Below are positions 24,557 to 31,149 of a DNA stretch of 32,111 nucleotides, one piece after another; the first letter of the stretch is position 1; each line of letters opens with the position of its first letter. The position numbers were made by a program, and so were the translations under genes. The DNA lies in assembly GCA_900299295.1 (NCBI GenBank), contig OMJH01000188.1, positions 1-32,111 on the forward strand. Reading direction: 5' to 3'. The notes under the pieces are model-generated. The model had not been told where the DNA came from, searched no databases, and worked only from the letters and a program-made list of their open reading frames with translations. The DNA comes from Bacteroidota bacterium. Lineage in GTDB: Bacteria; Bacteroidota; Bacteroidia; B-17B0; Aurantibacillaceae.

Positions 24557-25882
24557 ATGGCAAACAACGAAAAAATCAAAATTGTCTGGTTTCGCAATGA
24601 CCTTAGGTTACACGATAACGCAGCACTCACAAGCGCCATTGAAACAGCAGATAAAATCATACCGGTTTATATACTTGATCCAAGAAATTTTCATGATAAT
24701 CAGTTCGGTTTTCAAAAAACCGGAATTTTCAGAACTCGTTTTCTATGGGATTGTGTTCATGATTTAAATAATAATCTTAAACAAATTGGGAGCGATTTAA
24801 TTATCCGTTCCGGGTATCCCGAACGAATTCTCCCTGAACTTTGTAAACAATTTTCAGTAACATCTGTTTACTACAATAAGGAAGTTGCGCCTGAAGAGAT
24901 TGCGGTTGAAAAACGACTGGAAAATGAACTGCTTAAAATTGATGTGAATCTCAAAGACACGTGGTGCAGTACACTTTATACAAAAAAAGAACTGGCATTC
25001 AGTATTCCACGAATGCCGGATGTCTTCGCAGACTTTCGAAAGAAAACAGAACGTGAGTCAGTTTGTTCTGCTCCTATCCCCGCGCCGGGAAAAATCGTTA
25101 CACCTGATATTTCTGAACCCGGTGAATTACCTCCTTTAAGTGATATCATTAATGAAGAATTCGTCGCTGATGAAAGAGATTCCAATCATTTTAAAGGAGG
25201 AGAAACCAATGCACTGATACATCTTCACAACTATTTTTGGGTCAGCCAGGATGTTCGTCACTACCATGATACTCGGAACGAGCTTGTGGGGAAATCCTAT
25301 TCCTCTAAATTCTCTCCATGGCTGGCTTTAGGTTGCTTATCGCCAAGAAGAATTTATCAGGAACTTAAAAAATTTGAATTGGAAGTTGAGGAAAACAAAT
25401 CCACGCAATGGTTGAAGTTGGAGCTCATGTGGCGGGATTTTTTTCGTTTCAGTATGGAAAAACATTTCGATAAGTATTTTACACTTACCGGAATTCGAAC
25501 TAAAAATTCAATGGAGCTATCCAACGACAAACGGAAATTTCTGCAGTGGGCTGAAGGCAGAACCGGAGTTGAATTTATTGATGCGAGCATGCATGAATTA
25601 AATAAAACGGGTTTCATGAGCAATCGTGCGCGCCAGGTTGTTGCCAGTTACCTCGTTCATGACATGGGAATCAATTGGCTGATGGGAGCTGCATACTTTG
25701 AGAGTAAACTTATTGATTACGATGTGTGCAGCAACTATTGCAACTGGGCTTACATATCCGGAGTGGGTAATGACCCACGTCCTGAACGCTATTTTGACGT
25801 CGCCAGGCAGGCAAGAACGTACGACCCGAAGGGTGAGTTCAGAAAATTATGGTTAAGCGGAGAGGAAAATTATGCTGCATAA
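24557..25882 (+). CDS. Cryptochrome/photolyase family protein, CRY-DASH type
   Basis: A 441-residue flavoprotein of the photolyase/cryptochrome family. The N-terminal antenna domain begins IVWFRNDLRLHDNAAL. The FAD-binding region includes FKGGETNALIHLHNYFW (about 214-230), KFSPWLALGCLSPRRIYQEL (about 251), ELMWRDFFRFS (about 290), GFMSNRARQVVASYLVHDMG (about 352) and DYDVCSNYCNWAYISGVGND. CRY-DASH hallmarks are TLYTKKELAFSIPRMPDVF in the linker and the ending RYFDVARQARTYDPKGEFRKLW. Known CRY-DASH proteins bind FAD and a folate antenna and repair cyclobutane dimers, chiefly in single-stranded DNA; some also signal. It is first in a six-gene run and its last codons overlap the SRPBCC gene by 11 bases. 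Confidence 0.93.
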   Translation: MANNEKIKIVWFRNDLRLHDNAALTSAIETADKIIPVYILDPRNFHDNQFGFQKTGIFRTRFLWDCVHDLNNNLKQIGSDLIIRSGYPERILPELCKQFSVTSVYYNKEVAPEEIAVEKRLENELLKIDVNLKDTWCSTLYTKKELAFSIPRMPDVFADFRKKTERESVCSAPIPAPGKIVTPDISEPGELPPLSDIINEEFVADERDSNHFKGGETNALIHLHNYFWVSQDVRHYHDTRNELVGKSYSSKFSPWLALGCLSPRRIYQELKKFELEVEENKSTQWLKLELMWRDFFRFSMEKHFDKYFTLTGIRTKNSMELSNDKRKFLQWAEGRTGVEFIDASMHELNKTGFMSNRARQVVASYLVHDMGINWLMGAAYFESKLIDYDVCSNYCNWAYISGVGNDPRPERYFDVARQARTYDPKGEFRKLWLSGEENYAA

Positions 25883-26333
25883 CCTGAAAGCCACTCAAAT
25901 TCTGAATTCCGACATCGATACTGTTTGGGAATTCATGAGTAACCCTTCCAATCTCTCGAAAATTACTCCGGAATACATGGGCTTTGAAGTTCATACTGAC
26001 CTAAAAGGAAGATCAATGTATCAGGGGCAAATCATTGAGTATACAGTTCGACCCCTGCTTGGAATTCCACTGCACTGGGTTACCGAAATCACGCATGTAA
26101 AGGAAAAGGAATATTTCGTTGATGAACAACGATTTGGTCCTTATTCGTTTTGGCATCACCAACATTGGATACTGCCGCATAAAAATGGAGTTGAAATGTT
26201 TGATGAAGTACATTATCGCCTGCCATTGGGACCCTTGGGAAAAATTGCCAACGCATTATACATTAAAAAACAATTGGAAGGAATTTTCCGTCACCGTTAT
26301 CAAGTGCTGAATAACATCTTCAATAAACCCTAA
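25872..26333 (+). CDS. SRPBCC-fold protein (often annotated cell division inhibitor)
   Basis: A 153-residue START/Bet v 1-like ligand-binding fold. It begins NLKATQILNSDIDTVWEFMS, the usual SRPBCC opening, then has ITPEYMGFEV, the run RFGPYSFWHHQHWILP, and a long C-terminal helix GKIANALYIKKQLEGIFRHR. SRPBCC proteins hold hydrophobic ligands in a deep cavity. Relatives in photolyase neighbourhoods carry the label cell division inhibitor without, to my knowledge, direct evidence. Its start codon lies within the CRY-DASH gene (11-base overlap), so the two are translationally coupled. Role unknown; a carrier for a chromophore or its precursor is one untested idea. Confidence 0.82.
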   Translation: MLHNLKATQILNSDIDTVWEFMSNPSNLSKITPEYMGFEVHTDLKGRSMYQGQIIEYTVRPLLGIPLHWVTEITHVKEKEYFVDEQRFGPYSFWHHQHWILPHKNGVEMFDEVHYRLPLGPLGKIANALYIKKQLEGIFRHRYQVLNNIFNKP

Positions 26334-26355
26334 CTCCTGAACAAAGTTTTAACGT

Positions 26356-27045
26356 ATGGAAAAAAATATTTTAATCGCAGGTGCTTCGTCAGCAATAGCA
26401 CTTGCCTCATCCGTAATTTTACAAAAGCAAGGGCATCGTACGATTGGATTAAGCACAAAACCTAACATTCCAGGCTATGATAATTTTTTTCACGTCACTA
26501 ATTACGAATCAGATTCGCTCCCTGAACTAGACGTTGTTATTGATGGACTTGTTTATTTCCCGGGAACAATCAATCTTAAACCTTTTGCAAGAATTACAAA
26601 CACTGAATTTCTACAAGATTTATCTGTGAATGCGCTCGGCGCGCTGAACGTACTCCAGCGTTATTTACCTCAGTTAAAAAAAGTGGATTCAGCTTCTGTG
26701 GTATTTATTTCAACTGTGGCTGTTCAAACCGGAATGCCTTTTCACTCAAGTATTTCATTTGCAAAAGGAGCCTTGGAGGGAATAGTTCCTGCGCTGGCCG
26801 CTGAGTTGGCTCCAAAAATCAGAGTAAATGCAATTGCTCCTTCTCTTACCAATACTGCATTAAGTGAACGTTTTTTAAACACGCCTGAAAAAATTGCTGC
26901 AGCCCAGCAACGAAATCCGTTAAAAAAAATAGGAACGCCCGAAGACGTTGCAAATGCAATTTGCTTTTTGCTGAGCGAAAATTCATCATGGATTACTGGT
27001 CAGATTTTATCCGTTGATGGCGGAATGCGAAACCTGAAACTTTGA
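26356..27045 (+). CDS. Atypical short-chain dehydrogenase/reductase lacking the catalytic Tyr
   Basis: A 229-residue Rossmann-fold SDR. The nucleotide loop is GASSAIALA instead of TGxxxGxG. The tetrad Asn is kept as Asn92 (VNALGALNVL). At the active site the usual Ser is Thr120 (FIST), the Tyr of YxxxK is Ile133 (SSISFAK), and Lys137 remains. The C-terminal part is normal for SDRs: RVNAIAPSLTNTAL, GTPEDVANAICFLLS, ITGQILSVDGG. Classical alcohol/ketone oxidoreduction is therefore doubtful. It may be a binding or structural member of the photolyase module, or may use another mechanism. It lies 22 bases after the SRPBCC gene and three bases before the flavin reductase gene. Confidence 0.85.
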   Translation: MEKNILIAGASSAIALASSVILQKQGHRTIGLSTKPNIPGYDNFFHVTNYESDSLPELDVVIDGLVYFPGTINLKPFARITNTEFLQDLSVNALGALNVLQRYLPQLKKVDSASVVFISTVAVQTGMPFHSSISFAKGALEGIVPALAAELAPKIRVNAIAPSLTNTALSERFLNTPEKIAAAQQRNPLKKIGTPEDVANAICFLLSENSSWITGQILSVDGGMRNLKL

Positions 27046-27048
27046 TGC

Positions 27049-27684
27049 ATGAGATACATAGATGCGCAGGAAATACTTGAATTTGAGCAACGATTTCGTG
27101 CCACCTTCATCAATTCTCTCGGCGGTTTCAAAAGCTTATGTCTTATTGGAACGGTGAATGAAAACTCCCTGACTAACTTGGCTGTCTTCAATTCTTTTTT
27201 TCATATCGGAGCCAATCCCCCGCTCTTCGGTCTTATCGTGCGACCGGATGCTGTTGAACGGCATACGTTGGAGAACATCCGTAAAAAAAAGTATTTCACG
27301 GTGAATCATGTAAACGAGAAAATCGTTAAGCAGGCTCACCAAACCTCCGCACGTTATTCGTTAGAACAATCTGAATTTACTGAAACAGGCCTTACTCCTG
27401 AATTCATAAATAACTTTTCTGCTCCGTATGTAAAAGAAAGTTTTATCAAAATTGGAGCGTATTGTATTCGTGAAATTTCCATTGAAGAAAACGGGACTAT
27501 CCTTTTGATTAACAGATTTGAAAATATTATCTGTCCTGAAAATATAATCGGACGCGATGGTTTTGTAAATCTTGAAATGGCCGGTAGCCTCACCTGCTCA
27601 GGACTCGACAGTTACCACACGACGAAACAAATCAGCAGGCTTTCGTATGCAAAGCCTGGAAAACCCGTCGAGCAAATTCCATAA
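27049..27684 (+). CDS. Flavin reductase-like (split-barrel FMN-binding) protein
   Basis: A 211-residue protein of the flavin reductase-like/flavoredoxin fold. It contains SLCLIGTVNENSLTNLAVFN (the FMN-binding opening of the split barrel), FFHIGANPPLFGLIVRPD, the ERHTLENIRKKKYFTVNHVN segment, and a late GSLTCSGLDSYHTTK. Members bind FMN and reduce flavins or other small acceptors. In this setting it could keep photolyase FAD reduced or act on a chromophore precursor; both are inferences. The start ATG 27049 is three bases after the SDR stop. It lies upstream of the DUF2256 gene by 28 bases. Confidence 0.85.
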   Translation: MRYIDAQEILEFEQRFRATFINSLGGFKSLCLIGTVNENSLTNLAVFNSFFHIGANPPLFGLIVRPDAVERHTLENIRKKKYFTVNHVNEKIVKQAHQTSARYSLEQSEFTETGLTPEFINNFSAPYVKESFIKIGAYCIREISIEENGTILLINRFENIICPENIIGRDGFVNLEMAGSLTCSGLDSYHTTKQISRLSYAKPGKPVEQIP

Positions 27685-27712
27685 TCGCTAAGAAACAATC
27701 ATCACATTTAAC

Positions 27713-27877
27713 ATGCGCAGTAACGGAAGAACCATTTCAAAAATTCACCTTCCGAAAAAAACTTGCCTTACCTGTCAGCGACCATTTTCGTGGAGAAAAA
27801 AATGGGAGCGAAATTGGGAGGAAGTGAAATACTGCAGTGATGCATGCCGAACGCAAAAAAAGAAGTATGAAAAATAA
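27713..27877 (+). CDS. DUF2256 mini-protein (zinc-ribbon-like)
   Basis: A 54-residue basic protein easily missed because of its size. It reads [20 protein letters not shown], then [16 protein letters not shown] and a Lys-rich end, which is the full DUF2256 signature. Cys18-x2-Cys21 and Cys41-x3-Cys45 probably bind one zinc ion. The function is unknown. The family is known to me mainly as a neighbour of photolyase-related genes. Its last 11 bases overlap the start of the FeS photolyase gene, so the pair is translationally coupled and probably functionally linked. Confidence 0.9.
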   Translation: MRSNGRTISKIHLPKKTCLTCQRPFSWRKKWERNWEEVKYCSDACRTQKKKYEK

Positions 27878-29405
27878 AATCCTGAGGCTCATACTAGGGG
27901 ATCAACTCAACTATCAGCATAGCTGGTTCCGTGAGCAACGCCCTGATGTAACTTATTTAATGATGGAAATGCGCCAGGAGACCGATTATGCAAGGCATCA
28001 TGCACAAAAGTTAATCGGATTTTTTGCCGCCATGTACAATTTTGTAGCGTTTCTGCGAAAATCCGGTCATCAGGTGATTTACCTGCAACTTCAAGACAAA
28101 AAAAACTTGCAATCACTTTCAGAAAATATAAAATCGCTGATTGCCGAAAACGGATTTACCCACTTTGAATACCTTTTACCGGACGAATTCCGAGTTGATG
28201 AACAATTGAAAAAATTAAGCAAAGAAATCAATATCGAAGTTTCATCCTCTGACACAGAACATTTTATTACAAAACGTGAAGATTTTCAGGAGATTTTTTC
28301 CGGAAAGAAAAAATACCTGATGGAAACCTTTTATCGCAAGTTAAGGCAACGCACCGGTGTTTTGATGGATGGCGATGAACCCGCAGGCGGTCGCTGGAAC
28401 TACGACCTGGAAAACAGAAAACCATTCAAGAGTCATCAGAAGGCAATTCCACCTTTAGAATTCAATCACGATTACAAGAGCATCTGGAAGGAAATCACAA
28501 AAGCAGGTGTCAAATCAATTGGAACTCCGTTGGATTCAAAATTTCCTTGGCCAACAACGCGAAAGGAATCGATTTCAGTACTCAATTATTTTCTGGATGA
28601 ATTATTAACGCATTTTGGCGAATATCAGGATGCGATGACATCCCGTTCGTGGTCGCTGTTTCATTCACGCATTTCATTTTCATTGAACACAAAAATGATT
28701 TCTCCACTGGAAGTTATTAAAAAAGCAGAGGAGAGATTCAGAAATAATCCTGAGCATTATACTTTACCTCAGGTAGAAGGTTTTATTCGTCAAATTTTAG
28801 GCTGGAGGGAGTACATGCGCGGAATTTACTGGGCAGAAATGCCGCAATTCTCAAATTTGAATTTTTTCGAGCACAAGCGAAAATTACCCGCATGGTTCTG
28901 GACAGGAAAAACAAAAATGGCCTGTTTACATCAAGCGATTACACAAAGCCTGGAACATGCGTATGCGCACCACATTCAGCGTTTGATGGTAACCGGGAAC
29001 TTCGCATTGCTGGCGGGTATAAACCCGGACGAGGTCGATGAATGGTACCTTGGAATTTACTGCGACGCGATTGAGTGGGTGGAAATAACAAACACAAGAG
29101 GGATGAGCCAATTTGCAGACGGCGGTATTGTGGGAACTAAACCCTACATTTCCAGCGCGGCCTATATCAATAAAATGTCAGATCATTGTAAAGGTTGTAC
29201 CTACGATTATAAAATTAAAACCGGTGAGAAAGCTTGTCCGTTCAACAGTTTGTACTGGAATTTTCTCGATAACCATAGAAAGAAACTTGAAAACAATCCA
29301 AGAATGGGAATGATGTATAAGGTTTGGGATAAGATGCAGGCAAATGAAAAGGAAAAAATAATTTTGCAGGCGCAAAAATTCTTTGATGAAATCAAAATTT
29401 TATAA
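27867..29405 (+). CDS. FeS-type prokaryotic (6-4) photolyase / cryptochrome-related protein (FeS-BCP)
   Basis: A 512-residue photolyase-related protein (DPRP family). It begins [17 protein letters not shown], typical of the group, and has FAD-domain stretches [34 protein letters not shown] and [19 protein letters not shown]. Four cysteines, Cys353, Cys441, Cys444 and Cys457 (the last three in HCKGCTYDY...KACPFN), have the same spacing as the [4Fe-4S] ligands I recall for Agrobacterium PhrB (350, 438, 441, 454). His368-His369 align with the PhrB active-site pair. Known members repair (6-4) photoproducts using FAD, an FeS cluster and a lumazine antenna. ATG 27867 is chosen inside DUF2256; an in-frame ATG ten codons earlier adds unconserved residues. 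Confidence 0.93.
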   Translation: MKNKILRLILGDQLNYQHSWFREQRPDVTYLMMEMRQETDYARHHAQKLIGFFAAMYNFVAFLRKSGHQVIYLQLQDKKNLQSLSENIKSLIAENGFTHFEYLLPDEFRVDEQLKKLSKEINIEVSSSDTEHFITKREDFQEIFSGKKKYLMETFYRKLRQRTGVLMDGDEPAGGRWNYDLENRKPFKSHQKAIPPLEFNHDYKSIWKEITKAGVKSIGTPLDSKFPWPTTRKESISVLNYFLDELLTHFGEYQDAMTSRSWSLFHSRISFSLNTKMISPLEVIKKAEERFRNNPEHYTLPQVEGFIRQILGWREYMRGIYWAEMPQFSNLNFFEHKRKLPAWFWTGKTKMACLHQAITQSLEHAYAHHIQRLMVTGNFALLAGINPDEVDEWYLGIYCDAIEWVEITNTRGMSQFADGGIVGTKPYISSAAYINKMSDHCKGCTYDYKIKTGEKACPFNSLYWNFLDNHRKKLENNPRMGMMYKVWDKMQANEKEKIILQAQKFFDEIKIL

Positions 29406-29418
29406 AATAAAGAAATGG

Positions 29419-30046
29419 TTATTTAACCCCGAAATGCAATGCTAGCCACGATGACACATTTGATTTAATAGCTTTACCGTAAAAATCTTTTAAATAAGAT
29501 AAGACTTCGTCTGTTTTTTGAGAACCACTGGATGCCTTACTTTCTTTTAAAAGAATTTCAATCTCAGATTTCATGGATTCATTTTGAGGTAAAACAAGTA
29601 CAAATTCACTAATAGCCTGAACCTGGTTGTCCTCATTGATATAACTTAATTTACAATCGAGCGATTCAGCGGAAAAAGGTTTATTGTCAATACTTAAAAT
29701 TGAGGACCTGTCGAAAACAACTTTATCGCCGTCGATACCCAACTTCTTATTTATCTCTTCACCATTGTGTGTAAAGGTTAAAAAGAAAAAATTGGATTCG
29801 TTTAAAGGAAAATTATCCTTACCAACCTCAATTTTTTCTTTTTCAAGAATGACCAGTTTTCCACTAAAAAAAGATTGTAAGTCAACTACGTTTAACAGGG
29901 CACCATCTCCGCTGCTGATGTTGCTTGTAGGTTATTTCACCATTCACTTTAATTACCTTATAGGTATCAGCAAACGGGAGCCAGGCAAACGAAAAAATAA
30001 GAAACGAAGAAATGGCTAAGAGTAAAAGAAGAAAGGTATTTTTCAT
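29419..30046 (-). pseudogene. Frameshifted gene for a small exported or anchored protein
   Basis: From ATG 30046 the first frame gives a hydrophobic export segment (MKNTFLLLLLAISSFLIFSF) and then YKVIKVNGEITYK. It continues out of register to a TGA at 29884-29882. A second frame is open from 29931 to the stop at 29419 and reads SNISSGDGALLNVVDLQSFF, GKLVILEKEKIEVG and onward to WLALHFGVK. Joining them near 29926 gives one continuous protein of about 208 residues, with a two-base loss or one-base gain at the join. The second frame has a stop at 29934 and no start of its own that makes sense, so this is one broken gene. A sequencing error is possible. The protein family is not recognised. Confidence 0.65.
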
Positions 30047-30081
30047 AGTATCGGCGATTTACGAAAACCGTACCATTTTCA

Positions 30082-30501
30082 CTAGTTGCGCTCCAGTGAG
30101 CTGAAAAAGAAAGACGCCTCTATCGCTGCGTTTTCATCACTATCTGAACCATGAACTGCATTTGCAGCAATACTTTTAGCAAAAAGTTTACGAATGGTCC
30201 CTTCATCGGCTTTCGTAGGGTCAGTAGCTCCGATCAGTTTACGAAAATCAGCTACTGCATTTTCTTTCGACAAAACTGCGGCCACAATTGGCCCTGAACT
30301 CATATAATCTACAAGCTCGCCGTAAAAAGGACGCTCTTTATGAACGGCATAAAATTTTCCGGCATCTTCACGGGAAAGTTTAAGGTATTTCATGGCATTG
30401 ATTCTGAATCCTGCCTTATTAATCATGGATAAAATTGGTCCGATGTTATTCGCTTCAACTGCATCGGGCTTAATCATTGTGAAAGTAATTGTTCCTGACA
30501 T
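30082..30501 (-). CDS. ndk: Nucleoside-diphosphate kinase
   Basis: A 139-residue enzyme that transfers the gamma phosphate from ATP to other nucleoside diphosphates through a phosphohistidine. The active residue is His117 in [25 protein letters not shown] and [19 protein letters not shown] are further family motifs. ATG 30501 ([15 protein letters not shown]) is correct by family alignment; an in-frame TTG or similar at 30564 would add 21 spurious residues. A -7 element lies 18 bases upstream. The frameshifted gene follows on the same strand, 35 bases downstream. Confidence 0.96.
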   Translation of the reverse strand: MSGTITFTMIKPDAVEANNIGPILSMINKAGFRINAMKYLKLSREDAGKFYAVHKERPFYGELVDYMSSGPIVAAVLSKENAVADFRKLIGATDPTKADEGTIRKLFAKSIAANAVHGSDSDENAAIEASFFFSSLERN

Positions 30502-30519
30502 TATGTTTTTTTTGATGTG

Positions 30520-30527
30520 CAAAAATA
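30520..30527 (-). promoter_or_regulatory. -7 element of ndk
   Basis: TATTTTTG on the minus strand is a perfect TAnnTTTG match ending 18 bases before ATG 30501. No convincing -33 element was found. Confidence 0.4.
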
Positions 30528-30576
30528 AGCATTTAACGTAATTTATCCAGCAGATGATGAACATTCTGCTTTAATG

Positions 30577-30609
30577 TTTGTTGTTAATAGCTCTACCGAT
30601 GTATCTTTG
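30577..30609 (+). promoter_or_regulatory. Promoter of ssrA (tmRNA)
   Basis: TTTG (30577-30580), a 21-base spacer, then a perfect TATCTTTG (30602-30609). The predicted start near 30613 leaves a leader of about 45 bases to be removed in tmRNA maturation. Confidence 0.7.
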
Positions 30610-30658
30610 TTTCACAATTCGTTCTTTCAAAACGTTTAAATTGAGTACGTTTTAAAAT

Positions 30659-31025
30659 GGGGCCGACCGGTTTTGACAGCGGGCGCAATTTTTCGGTAAG
30701 CATGTGGTGCGTTGTGTAGAGTGCACCTTAAAGAAAATGCTCAACCCTTTAAATGGCGAAAATACTTACGCCATGGCTGCTTAAGACTAAGTCTTAGGTA
30801 ACCGTTGTCTCGTCCGGAGCGAATCCGCTCAGCGCCGGAAGTGAGGCATGGGAAAACAGCGGACGGTTATTGCTTGTTGCGGGCAATAATTTGTATCAGC
30901 AACTACGCTTTGGTTTGGATCGTAATTGTTCCTGGCCTTTGCCGACAATCAAACAATTACTCAACATGAAGAAAGCCGTTTAATTCACCGTTTGGACGAG
31001 GGTTCAACTCCCTCCGGCTCCACCA
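30659..31025 (+). ncRNA. ssrA: Transfer-messenger RNA (tmRNA)
   Basis: Rescues stalled ribosomes by tagging the incomplete peptide for proteolysis. The 367-nt RNA has the standard 5' end GGGGCCGACCGGTTTTGACA and a 3' end in which CGGCTCC pairs with GGGGCCG (one G-U pair), discriminator A31022 and an encoded CCA (31023-31025). The T-arm is GAGGGTTCAACTCCCTC. The tag frame, from resume codon GGC at 30755 to TAA at 30782-30784, encodes GENTYAMAA, a Bacteroidota-type tag. It is a one-piece tmRNA with an intervening pseudoknot region, and is followed by a terminator. Confidence 0.96.
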
Positions 31026-31033
31026 CATCTAAA

Positions 31034-31059
31034 GCCCTTGAATTTCAAGGGCCTTTTTT
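31034..31059 (+). terminator. Rho-independent terminator of ssrA
   Basis: GCCCTTGA (31034-31041) pairs with TCAAGGGC (31045-31052) around ATT and is followed by a C and six T. Confidence 0.9.
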
Positions 31060-31103
31060 ATTGATTGCAAAGGGAAATTGAACTTTCATATAAAAATTTA
31101 ATC

Positions 31104-31136
31104 GGAATAATATGGAATCGTATTCCAAATAATTCC
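31104..31136. promoter_or_regulatory. Symmetric four-half-site operator-like element
   Basis: GGAAT (31104), GGAAT (31114), CGT centre, ATTCC (31122), ATTCC (31132): nested inverted repeats with equal five-base gaps on both sides, centred on 31120. Neighbouring half-sites on each side are 10 bases apart, one helical turn. It covers the -33 region of the promoter that follows, and no TTTG is present there. Confidence 0.6.
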
Positions 31137-31137
31137 T

Positions 31138-31145
31138 TATATTTG
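31138..31145 (+). promoter_or_regulatory. -7 element of the AAA_14/DUF4143 gene
   Basis: TATATTTG is a perfect TAnnTTTG match that ends four bases before ATG 31150, so the message should be leaderless or nearly so. Confidence 0.5.
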
Positions 31146-31149
31146 ATGT

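Noticed and set aside
29684-30019. A 111-residue plus-strand open frame over the frameshifted gene
   Set aside because: The minus-strand frames give a signal segment and a protein-like continuation; this one has low-complexity Lys/Ser content and no promoter.
30782-30796. Palindrome TAAGACT-A-AGTCTTA after the tmRNA tag, considered as a separate element
   Set aside because: It is the helix that normally follows the tag stop codon in tmRNA.
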